In this document: piece by piece, positions 1 through 4,997 of the stretch
Layout of the letters: each line of letters opens with the position of its first letter
Numbering within the stretch: position 1 is the first letter of the stretch
NCBI GenBank assembly: GCA_009712615.1
Contig: WASR01000130.1
Coordinates: 1-5,522 of the forward strand
Direction: 5' to 3'
DNA length: 5,522 nt
Origin: Methanobacterium sp.
GTDB lineage: Archaea; Methanobacteriota; Methanobacteria; Methanobacteriales; Methanobacteriaceae
Notes under the pieces: model-generated
The model's input: the letters and a program-made list of their open reading frames with translations, nothing else
Databases searched by the model: none
Told to the model about the DNA's origin: nothing
Made by a program: the position numbers and the translations under genes

Positions 1-85
1 CAAATAACGTTATTATTAACTCAAAAATTTATTATAAGTTGTATTTATCACTGGATTTACTCTTTTTGGGGTGATGCTGTGGAGG

Positions 86-175
86 ATGTTTCAAAAAACA
101 CGGGCTGTCAAATCACCAACTGATTGTATACGACTCGATTTAGGTAAACCAGTTTTATTTACTTATTTCTGTTAA
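86..175 (+). CDS. Possible small ORF, 29 aa, unknown
   Basis: This is an open frame from ATG 86 to TAA 173-175, encoding a peptide that begins MFQKTRAVKS and ends LFTYFC. An earlier in-frame ATG at 74 would add four residues. Its support is a GGTGAT ribosome-binding-type sequence at 70-75, ten bases before ATG 86, and a TATA-like stretch around 28-38 at a plausible distance. Against it are its size, the absence of any recognisable motif, and the fact that ORFs of this length occur by chance. GGTGAT can also pair with ATCACC at 112-117, so the site may be occluded in RNA. No function can be assigned. Treat it as a candidate only. Confidence 0.18.
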   Translation: MFQKTRAVKSPTDCIRLDLGKPVLFTYFC

Positions 176-255
176 AAATATTAAGTCATTGATGAGTTCG
201 GTCAACAGCTGAAATAAAAACCTTTAATTGTGCTTTAATTTCAATAAATCCTTTT

Positions 256-267
256 AAACAGCTGTTT
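256..267. repeat. 12-bp perfect palindrome, possible operator
   Basis: AAACAGCTGTTT is a perfect inverted repeat ending 22 bp before the TATA box at 290. A second copy of the core, AACAGCTGAA, lies at 204-213; the two CAGCTG cores start 53 bp apart, about five helical turns. The position just upstream of the BRE/TATA region fits a binding site for a dimeric regulator. Because T residues follow it directly (265-270), it could instead be a weak terminator stem for something upstream. Confidence 0.35.
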
Positions 268-289
268 TTTTAGTTTTTAAATCAAAACG

Positions 290-297
290 TTTATATA
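290..297 (+). promoter_or_regulatory. TATA box for the secreted-protein gene
   Basis: TTTATATA matches the archaeal TATA consensus very well and is preceded by the purine-rich AAAACG, as expected for a BRE. Transcription would start near 318-325, giving a leader of roughly 50 nt before ATG 371. The leader contains an AT-rich inverted repeat (328-335 with 345-352) and the ribosome binding site GAGGCGA at 360-366. Confidence 0.65.
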
Positions 298-370
298 CGA
301 TCTTGAAGGTATAGGGAAACCAGTCCAAAAAATCTAATCAATTAAGATTTTTGCGATCAGAGGCGAAATA

Positions 371-895
371 ATGAACAAAGAACTATTTGCAGTATTTTGT
401 GTTGTTACCATATTGGCTGGTACAGCACCAATATTTGCAGCGAACACAACAACCACCAAAACAGTGGTTTTAACTGGCAATCAAACTGCAAAATTAACTG
501 CAGTACAAACACAGTTAAATGATCTTATTAACAAGATAGAAAGTCTTAAAAAAACCTACAACAATACCACAAAGAATAAAGGACTACTAAACGCGTTAAA
601 CCAGTACGAAAAACAGGCAACTAAACTAAACACTTCAATAACAAGCTACCTTAAAAACCCGACAGCACCTGCAAACATCAAGATCAAAAACTTCCAGATC
701 AAGACCAAGCAGCTACAATGGAAGGTTAATGTAACAGAGAAGGTGTTAAAGAAGAATAACATCAAAAAACCAGTGAAACCAATCAAACCAGTGGTACCAG
801 TACACCCGGTCGGACCTGAACCAGTTAAAAAACCAGTTAATCCAGTAGTACCAGTACATCCAGTAGGAAACTGCACAACTAACGCAACCAAATAA
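371..895 (+). CDS. Secreted Thr/Asn-rich protein with Pro/Val repeat tail
   Basis: I do not recognise a named family. The 174-residue product starts with a clear signal peptide: a short charged N-terminus, a hydrophobic core at residues 5-20, and likely cleavage near A23/A24. The mature N-terminal half is Thr/Asn/Lys-rich and probably helical around 40-125. The tail (about 132-166) is Pro/Val/Lys-rich, with PVVPVHPVG occurring twice (140-148 and 158-166). Eight N-x-S/T sequons are present (N25, N37, N64, N65, N87, N120, N167, N171), suggesting an N-glycosylated exported protein. There is one cysteine (C168), no C-terminal membrane anchor, and no sorting motif that I can identify. ATG 371 is chosen because the signal peptide begins there and GAGGCGA lies four bases upstream. 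The gene has its own TATA box and terminator, so it is probably monocistronic. A cell-surface or pseudomurein-associated role is inference. Confidence 0.82.
   Translation: MNKELFAVFCVVTILAGTAPIFAANTTTTKTVVLTGNQTAKLTAVQTQLNDLINKIESLKKTYNNTTKNKGLLNALNQYEKQATKLNTSITSYLKNPTAPANIKIKNFQIKTKQLQWKVNVTEKVLKKNNIKKPVKPIKPVVPVHPVGPEPVKKPVNPVVPVHPVGNCTTNATK
788..868 (+). repeat. 54-bp-period repeat in the Pro/Val tail
   Basis: The 27-bp segments 788-814 and 842-868 both encode PVVPVHPVG. They differ at 4 of 27 bases, all synonymous third positions. The intervening part carries a KKPV motif that also precedes the first copy. This looks like an old duplication kept under selection at the protein level. Confidence 0.7.
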
Positions 896-908
896 ATTTG
901 GATAGTAC

Positions 909-947
909 TTTTTTTTAGGGGATAAAAACCCTAATCAATTCTTTTTT
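909..947 (+). terminator. Terminator after the secreted-protein gene
   Basis: A run of eight T (909-916) follows the stop codon by 13 bases. Next comes an inverted repeat, TTAGGG (915-920) with CCCTAA (929-934) and an 8-nt loop, then six T (942-947). U-tracts are the main termination signal in archaea; the hairpin followed by a second U-tract adds a backup. The TTAGGG/CCCTAA stem recurs in the stronger hairpin at 3132-3156. Confidence 0.6.
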
Positions 948-958
948 AGAAATTAAAA

Positions 959-966
959 TTTATATT
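959..966 (+). promoter_or_regulatory. Probable TATA box for the PH/zinc-ribbon operon
   Basis: TTTATATT, preceded by A-rich sequence that could act as BRE, would place transcription start near 985-992 and give a leader of about 80 nt. That leader contains an inverted repeat (1000-1026). TAAATATTT near 1024 is a weaker alternative that would give a short leader. Confidence 0.45.
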
Positions 967-999
967 AAACCATAATTTTCTTAGATAATATCAGAAATC

Positions 1000-1026
1000 T
1001 TATCCAGGACCATGAAACATGGATAA
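1000..1026 (+). promoter_or_regulatory. Leader hairpin upstream of the membrane PH gene
   Basis: TTATCCA (1000-1006) is complementary to TGGATAA (1020-1026). A competing inner stem pairs CCATG (1010-1014) with CATGG (1018-1022) over an AAA loop, and can be extended by TTAT/ATAA. The two foldings exclude each other. The structure lies about 40 nt before the start codon, between the predicted transcription start and the ribosome binding site. Any regulatory role is inference. Confidence 0.3.
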
Positions 1027-1067
1027 ATATTTAGAACAATAGTCCCATACTATAAGCGAGTGATAGA

Positions 1068-1649
1068 ATGAGCATGAGAAGACCAACACATCCTGGTGAA
1101 AAAATTTTACTTAAAACAAGGCCTCAATTTATTTCAACCCTCGAATCAGCCTTTATCCGATTGATAATATTATTATTACTCCTATATTTCTTCACGGCAT
1201 TAATTGGACTTTTTGCAGCTATACAGGGCAGAATTGACTATCTCACAACGGTGCCATTTGTTCAGTACTCCACATATGTACTGCTCATTATAATCGCAAT
1301 ACTTTTCTTCTGGATTTTATGGAACTTCCTCAGCTGGAGATCCACTTGGTACACAATCACAACCCAGAGGGTACAGATAAAAAGCGGAGTACTGAGTACT
1401 AAAAGTGTTTACATTCACTTCAACAAGATGCAGGATATTGAAGTAACCCAAAGTCTGGTACAGAGAATATCCAGTTCAGGAGATATTGAAATATTTGGTG
1501 GTAGGGATAAAACCAACCTCATACTGGAGGACATACCAAAACCAAACCAAGTTGAAGATCTAATAAACCAAAGGATAGAAGTACTGAGCAGGGAACCTGA
1601 TTCAAGGGCATCGCACCGTAATGAAAGGTACGATGATGACAGGTTTTAA
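1068..1649 (+). CDS. Membrane protein with bPH2 (YdbS-like) PH domain
   Basis: A 193-residue membrane protein. Two hydrophobic helices (about 29-51 and 68-89) are followed by a bacterial PH-like domain of the bPH2/DUF304 type (about 92-170). Its signature is the WYTITTQRVQIKSGVLS stretch (94-110), then HFNKMQDIEVTQSL (117-130) and SGDIEIFG (137-144). The C-terminus (172-193) is charged and likely disordered. In this family the PH-like domain faces the cytoplasm next to the membrane; its ligand is not generally known, and B. subtilis YdbS/YdbT relatives are linked to resistance to envelope-active compounds. GAGTGAT at 1058-1064 is the ribosome binding site. It sits 3 bases from ATG 1068 but 9 from ATG 1074, so Met3 may be the true start. 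This is the first gene of a probable operon, with the zinc-ribbon gene 25 bp downstream. Confidence 0.85.
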   Translation: MSMRRPTHPGEKILLKTRPQFISTLESAFIRLIILLLLLYFFTALIGLFAAIQGRIDYLTTVPFVQYSTYVLLIIIAILFFWILWNFLSWRSTWYTITTQRVQIKSGVLSTKSVYIHFNKMQDIEVTQSLVQRISSSGDIEIFGGRDKTNLILEDIPKPNQVEDLINQRIEVLSREPDSRASHRNERYDDDRF

Positions 1650-1657
1650 ATGAAACT

Positions 1658-1665
1658 GGAGATGA
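1658..1665 (+). promoter_or_regulatory. Ribosome binding site of the zinc-ribbon gene
   Basis: GGAGATGA differs by one base from the archaeal consensus GGAGGTGA and ends 9 bases before ATG 1675. It supports that start and translation within the operon after the upstream stop at 1647-1649. Confidence 0.65.
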
Positions 1666-1674
1666 CTTAGAAAA

Positions 1675-2139
1675 ATGTTTTGTCCAAACTGCGGTGCTAA
1701 AAACCCTGAAGATGCAAGGTTCTTTAACCAATGTGTAACCAACATAAAAGCAATGCAGGGACCTTATAAAAGAGACGACGTAGATCAGGACAATTTTTCA
1801 AGATCAGATACCCTAAATTCTACTGAAGAAGATTTGGATGGTGAAACAGAAGATTCCATTGTTCATTGTTTAATATGTAAAACAGGTTCAATGCATCCAA
1901 CCATTCATTCTGGAACCTTCGGCTTTGGAACAAGAAAAATGCTCATCTGCAACAACTGTGGAGCTAGCTTTGAAATTAAAGGTCAAAAATATAAATTATC
2001 AGAAATTATAGATAATTCACAGCCCATCTGGATAAAATACGGCCATCAAACACTCACAGAAGCTGAATGGATCAGGAAAGTGAAGGTGGTGTTTCAGACG
2101 AGGAACAAAAGAAAATTAACAGGGAAGCAGAGGAATTAA
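1675..2139 (+). CDS. Zinc-ribbon protein, likely N-terminal half of a frameshifted gene
   Basis: This 154-residue ORF opens with a short zinc-ribbon motif, C3-x2-C6 then F17-x2-C20. The expected third cysteine is Phe (codon TTT where TGT would give Cys), so this ribbon lacks a ligand. An acidic, low-complexity linker (about 34-62) leads to a second, intact zinc ribbon, C65-x2-C68 and C92-x2-C95. From residue 135 on the sequence becomes basic and unlike the rest, running to a stop at 2137-2139. In the alternative frame the text continues naturally as SEGGVSDEEQKK, which is the start of the next ORF. One extra A in the AAA at 2077-2079 would join them into a protein of about 340 residues (two ribbons, coiled coil, PH-like domain), an arrangement I recall from methanogen proteins. 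The gene is therefore either disrupted, hit by a sequencing error, or decoded by frameshifting. The role is unknown. Confidence 0.7.
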   Translation: MFCPNCGAKNPEDARFFNQCVTNIKAMQGPYKRDDVDQDNFSRSDTLNSTEEDLDGETEDSIVHCLICKTGSMHPTIHSGTFGFGTRKMLICNNCGASFEIKGQKYKLSEIIDNSQPIWIKYGHQTLTEAEWIRKVKVVFQTRNKRKLTGKQRN

Positions 2140-2696
2140 AGAAGCAGGAAATCGCAAAACAGAAGGAAAAGGATGCAAATGATTTTCTGATGGGACTGGA
2201 AAATGGAAGTATACCAATTAAGTACACTGGACAATCCCCAGTCATACTCAAGAAGGATGAAGTCATCTCGATTATAATGGAAAATATCAACCTACAAGAA
2301 CCACGAGCTGTAAGACAGACACATGCAGCCTATGGTGGACCAACCATAAGGGTGGCCAAGGGAGTTTCCTTCAGGATGGGTGGAGCATCAGCAAGGAGCG
2401 AATCACACGAAGAGATAAAGGTCATAGATAATGGTAAATTGGTACTCACAAATAAAAGGCTCCTATTTATAGGAACCAAGAGGACAGTGAACATAGATCT
2501 CCGGAAGATCATGGCCATAGTACCATACAAGGATGGTATAGAATCTCAACGTGAAAACAAACAGAAACCAGAATACTTCACAGGCACAGATAGGCACGCA
2601 TTGAACTACACCATAAACGGGAGATCAGGAACAGTTCCAATTTATGGCAACGTATTGAAGGCAGCTATTCAGGGATTAATTTCAAATCTTCAGTAA
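2067..2696 (+). CDS. PH-like domain protein, likely C-terminal half of the frameshifted gene
   Basis: A 209-codon ORF overlapping the previous one by 73 bp in another frame. Residues about 9-40 form a highly charged, probable coiled coil rich in Lys/Glu. Residues about 50-205 look like a PH-like fold: KYTGQSPVILKKDEVI, a glycine-rich RVAKGVSFRMGG segment (95-106), then GKLVLTNKRLLFIG (123-136), and VNIDLRKIMAIVPYKDGIE (141-159). The LTNKRLLF signature is characteristic of PH-like/GRAM-type domains. ATG 2067 directly follows an in-frame TGA (2064-2066) and has no good ribosome binding site, so independent initiation looks poor. The sequence makes better sense as the continuation of the zinc-ribbon ORF after a one-base shift. 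If separate, it could only be made by translational coupling. It is presumably cytosolic. The membrane bPH2 protein encoded upstream is a plausible partner, but this is inference. Confidence 0.7.
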   Translation: MDQESEGGVSDEEQKKINREAEELKKQEIAKQKEKDANDFLMGLENGSIPIKYTGQSPVILKKDEVISIIMENINLQEPRAVRQTHAAYGGPTIRVAKGVSFRMGGASARSESHEEIKVIDNGKLVLTNKRLLFIGTKRTVNIDLRKIMAIVPYKDGIESQRENKQKPEYFTGTDRHALNYTINGRSGTVPIYGNVLKAAIQGLISNLQ

Positions 2697-2741
2697 TCAA
2701 TGAACAAATATTTTAGATAAACTTGGGATGATGATAAGAAA

Positions 2742-3011
2742 ATGAGCACGAAGAAACAGATCATACGATCTGCAACAGGCAGGATGATTGATTCAGAAAC
2801 TGTGAAGATATTAGATGGATCCCAAACACTTAAACCTGACGATGTGGTGGTGGTTATCCATGCAGAAGACTATAAAAAAACATTTGAGAAAATGATGGAA
2901 AGAATCAGTGAGATGGATGAGAAGGTCAATGACCAGTCCAAACTCTTGAAAGAAAATGCAATCCAAGAAAAGAAGGGTTTCATCGGAAGATTTAGAAAAC
3001 CTAAAGAATAG
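2742..3011 (+). CDS. Small coiled-coil protein, unknown function
   Basis: I do not recognise this 89-residue protein. The N-terminal part (1-42) looks like a small beta-rich unit (RMIDSETVKILDG, then DDVVVVIHAEDY). Residues about 43-75 form a charged amphipathic helix with hydrophobic positions F48, M51/M52, I55, M58 and V62 in heptad-like spacing, so coiled-coil dimerisation is likely. The last residues (78-89) are basic, with GFIGRFRKPK. There are no cysteines, signal peptide or membrane segment. The start is supported by GGGATGAT at 2725-2732, nine bases before ATG 2742. The gene lies 45 bp after the PH-like ORF with no terminator or clear promoter between, so it is probably the last gene of the operon and may work with the PH/zinc-ribbon proteins. 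The U-tract after its stop ends the unit. Confidence 0.7.
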   Translation: MSTKKQIIRSATGRMIDSETVKILDGSQTLKPDDVVVVIHAEDYKKTFEKMMERISEMDEKVNDQSKLLKENAIQEKKGFIGRFRKPKE

Positions 3012-3021
3012 TTCAAGCACC

Positions 3022-3029
3022 TTTTTTTT
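3022..3029 (+). terminator. U-tract terminator of the plus-strand operon
   Basis: Eight consecutive T begin 11 bases after the stop codon of the small coiled-coil gene, a typical archaeal intrinsic terminator without a strong hairpin. A second run of six T (3063-3068) could act as backup. Confidence 0.55.
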
Positions 3030-3131
3030 AAGTTCTAACTCTATTGCTACTCAAGTATTCAATTTTTTCAGTATTCTAACAAAAATAACTTCTTAAACCA
3101 TATTTTGATGTTAATAAAGAAAAATAGGAAT

Positions 3132-3156
3132 ATTTAGGGAGAATAACTCCCTAAAT
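3132..3156 (-). terminator. Hairpin terminator of the MFS gene
   Basis: ATTTAGGGAG (3132-3141) and CTCCCTAAAT (3147-3156) form a perfect 10-bp stem with a 5-nt loop, 8 bases past the permease stop codon. On the minus strand it is followed by a T-rich stretch including five T (3120-3124). It lies between convergent genes and could also catch plus-strand readthrough. It is stronger than usual for archaea, which mostly rely on U-tracts; mRNA 3'-end stabilisation is an alternative role. Confidence 0.6.
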
Positions 3157-3164
3157 CCATGTTG

Positions 3165-4856
3165 TTATTTACCATTTCCCTTTTCGGTTTTTATGATCTC
3201 TGGTTCATCGTCGTGGATGTAGTTTTCACCACGAAGTGCTGAGAGAATTGCTGCGCCAAGGGATAGTGCTGCGCCAATGTAGAATGAAATTCTAAGTGAT
3301 GGCATGAATGCAGCTGCAAATGTTTGGGGGAACCATGTTGTTCCTTCCAACGTTGTCTGGGTTGCTGGAGGTATCATTGCAGCCACTGATGGGGGTAAAC
3401 TGGCTATTATATTTCCAATTGGATTGTACCCTAAAAAGGCTGAGAATAGCGCTCCAGTAGGGGGGATACTGTTGAGTAGTGGTGCTAACTTCACAGCCCC
3501 TATGGCGGTTAGCGATGCTGTCACAGCATCAGGATATCGCTGGGTGATACCAACTATGAGTATGGTGAAGAACATTGCCATACTTGCAGTAAATGCAGTG
3601 TTCATGACAGTAGTCATCATTCCAGATGCAACACCCCTCTCATTTGCAGGAACTGAGTTCATTATCGATGCACTGTTTGGAGATCCGAACATTCCACTTC
3701 CAATACCCATGAGTAGGAGTGCAAATGCGAAGTAGATGTAGTCGAAGTTGTATGGTAGTGCTGCTAACAAGAGAAATGCAACTGTATTTATAACCATTCC
3801 AAATGTTGCGATCCACCTTGGACCGTACTTATCTGACATCCAACCTGAAATTGGCCCCATGATAATCACACCTGCAGTCAGGGGCAGCATATAGATACCG
3901 GCCCAAAATGGTGTTGATTCATAACTATACCCATTTAAAGGAAGCCATATTCCCTGCAGTAAGAGAATGAGCATGAACATCATACCGCCTCTACCCAGTG
4001 CATTTAAAAGTGCAGCTGAATTTGCGAAGGTAAACATTTTTATCCTGAAGAGCTTGAGGTTGAACATGGGATACTCCACACGCCTCTCCACAAATGGGAA
4101 GATTATCAGGAATATGAGTCCAGCTACAGATGACAGTATGACCCATGGATTTGACCATCCCATTGGATCGTTTTTGTAGGGCATGAGACCGTAGGTTACA
4201 CCAACCAAGAGAAGTGTGATACCCAGAATAAATATCGCATTTCCCCAGAGATCAAGTTTAGTTTTAGGAGATTTAATGGAGGTTTCCTTAAGCTTTAAAC
4301 TTGACCATATGGTTCCGACAATACCAAATGGTACACTGACTAGGAAAACAAATCTCCAGTCGTAGATTGCCAGAATACCTCCAAGTATCAGGCCTATGAA
4401 TTGTCCTGACATGAGTGCAACCATGTTTAGACCAAGTGCTTTACCCCTTTCAGTTGCCGGGAAAGCATCTGTCAATATTGCTGAAGTATTTGCCATGAAC
4501 AGTGCACTACCTATAGCTTGAAGAATCCTAAATATGATTATTTCAAGTGCACCTGCATTTCCAGTTGAAGGTGTGAAGTACAGTAGTACCGATGCAACTG
4601 TAAACACTAAAAATCCGAGCTTAAATAATTTAACCCGCCCATAAATATCTGAAAGCCGACCAAAACTCAAAAGTAACGTTGCAGTAACAAGGCCGTAACC
4701 CATGAGTATCCATAAGAGGTACTGGAAAGAGTTTAGTGGATCGATGTGTATCCCGTTAAAAATTGCTGGTAGGGATATTAAAACGATGCTCATATTCACC
4801 ATTCCCATGAGGGAAGCAATCAGCACGTTTGATAGGGCTATCCATTTATACTCCAT
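3165..4856 (-). CDS. MFS permease, DHA2 (14-TM) drug:H+ antiporter family
   Basis: A 563-residue integral membrane protein with about 14 hydrophobic segments (roughly 9-31, 44-65, 77-95, 104-127, 140-160, 165-186, 203-222, 238-256, 275-304, 316-338, 346-366, 371-395, 411-437, 521-542). Family motifs are visible. Motif [10 protein letters not shown] (66-74), lies between helices 2 and 3. [12 protein letters not shown] (109-120) in helix 4 carries the conserved Arg of motif [11 protein letters not shown] (151-160) in helix 5 is antiporter motif C. A motif A-like [10 protein letters not shown] (338-347) lies in the second half. The loop 440-515 before the last helix is long, Pro/Ala-rich and poor in charge. 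Helix 1 has [11 protein letters not shown] where DHA2 proteins usually have LDxTIVNVALP, so the acidic residue is replaced by Asn21. The likely role is proton-driven export of toxic compounds; the substrate cannot be told. GGAGGG (4863-4868) six bases upstream fixes the start. It lies downstream of the stress protein gene on the same strand. Confidence 0.9.
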   Translation of the reverse strand: MEYKWIALSNVLIASLMGMVNMSIVLISLPAIFNGIHIDPLNSFQYLLWILMGYGLVTATLLLSFGRLSDIYGRVKLFKLGFLVFTVASVLLYFTPSTGNAGALEIIIFRILQAIGSALFMANTSAILTDAFPATERGKALGLNMVALMSGQFIGLILGGILAIYDWRFVFLVSVPFGIVGTIWSSLKLKETSIKSPKTKLDLWGNAIFILGITLLLVGVTYGLMPYKNDPMGWSNPWVILSSVAGLIFLIIFPFVERRVEYPMFNLKLFRIKMFTFANSAALLNALGRGGMMFMLILLLQGIWLPLNGYSYESTPFWAGIYMLPLTAGVIIMGPISGWMSDKYGPRWIATFGMVINTVAFLLLAALPYNFDYIYFAFALLLMGIGSGMFGSPNSASIMNSVPANERGVASGMMTTVMNTAFTASMAMFFTILIVGITQRYPDAVTASLTAIGAVKLAPLLNSIPPTGALFSAFLGYNPIGNIIASLPPSVAAMIPPATQTTLEGTTWFPQTFAAAFMPSLRISFYIGAALSLGAAILSALRGENYIHDDEPEIIKTEKGNGK

Positions 4857-4932
4857 TTAATACCCTCCAATAAAATTTAACATCTTTTTCTTTTAATCCT
4901 AATATTCGTTTTCTATGAAAGTATCCATTCAC
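4846..4932 (-). CDS. Possible 28-aa leader ORF overlapping the MFS start
   Basis: On the minus strand a frame opens at GTG (4930-4932) and stays open for 28 codons to TAA (4846-4848), overlapping the first 11 bases of the permease gene in another frame. A consensus GGTGAT (4939-4944) lies six bases before the GTG. The peptide begins (M)[17 protein letters not shown] and is basic. The arrangement would allow translational coupling of the permease to the small ORF. A competing ATG at 4926-4928, in another frame, would give only nine codons. AT-rich chance ORFs of this size are common, so the ribosome binding site and the overlap are the only support. Confidence 0.25.
   Translation of the reverse strand: MNGYFHRKRILGLKEKDVKFYWRVLNGV
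4863..4868 (-). promoter_or_regulatory. Ribosome binding site of the MFS gene
   Basis: GGAGGG on the minus strand, six bases before ATG (4854-4856), is a near-consensus archaeal Shine-Dalgarno sequence and decides this start for the permease. Confidence 0.7.
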
Positions 4933-4951
4933 TTTGAAATCACCTAAACAT

Positions 4952-4991
4952 TTTAAATAAAAATAAAGAACTTTAATCCATTTAAATAAAA
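4952..4991 (-). promoter_or_regulatory. Duplicated TATA-like elements upstream of the MFS gene
   Basis: The 11-mer TTTTATTTAAA (minus strand) occurs twice, at 4981-4991 and 4952-4962, 29 bp apart. Either could serve as a TATA box. The upstream copy would start RNA near 4957, keeping the GGTGAT site at 4939-4944; the downstream copy would start it near 4930. The gap after the stress protein stop is 141 bp with no strong terminator, so readthrough from that gene is also possible. AT-richness makes chance matches likely. Confidence 0.3.
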
Positions 4992-4997
4992 TTTTTT

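Larger units (their letters stand above)
1..370. other. Upstream intergenic region without a clear gene
   Basis: No convincing coding region covers this stretch. It is AT-rich. It holds a 12-bp perfect palindrome at the very edge (3-14, AATAACGTTATT), a possible TATA-like element around 28-38, a marginal 29-codon ORF (86-175), two CAGCTG sites 53 bp apart (206-211 and 259-264, the second inside a 12-bp palindrome), a good TATA box (290-297) and a weak leader hairpin (328-352). The part from about 200 to 370 is best read as the control region of the secreted-protein gene starting at 371. What lies left of the window, and whether part of this is its downstream region, cannot be seen. Confidence 0.6.

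Noticed and set aside
3..14. AATAACGTTATT palindrome at the left edge
   Set aside because: It is perfect but AT-rich, short and at the window boundary. Without the neighbouring sequence there is no gene or promoter to relate it to.
71..123. Possible C/D box sRNA (GTGATGC near a C box, CTGA as D box)
   Set aside because: The C box has a mismatch, no D'/C' pair lies at the expected internal spacing, and the flanks do not form a terminal stem.
646..891. Minus-strand ORF of 81 codons opposite the secreted-protein gene
   Set aside because: It is the antisense shadow of the Pro/Val repeat tail (Thr/Gly-rich by complement) and has no ribosome binding site or promoter.
1650..1670. Six-codon ORF (ATG 1650 to TAG 1668-1670) between the PH and zinc-ribbon genes
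   Set aside because: It is too short to mean anything, and the same bases hold the ribosome binding site of the zinc-ribbon gene, which explains them better.
1519..2530. Several minus-strand ORFs of 66-72 codons opposite the PH/zinc-ribbon operon
   Set aside because: All lie antisense to clear protein-coding sequence and show no domain or initiation signal.
3304..3735. Plus-strand ORF of 143 codons within the MFS gene
   Set aside because: It is antisense to well-recognised transmembrane coding sequence. Its hydrophobic composition reflects the complement of membrane-helix codons, and no start signals are evident.
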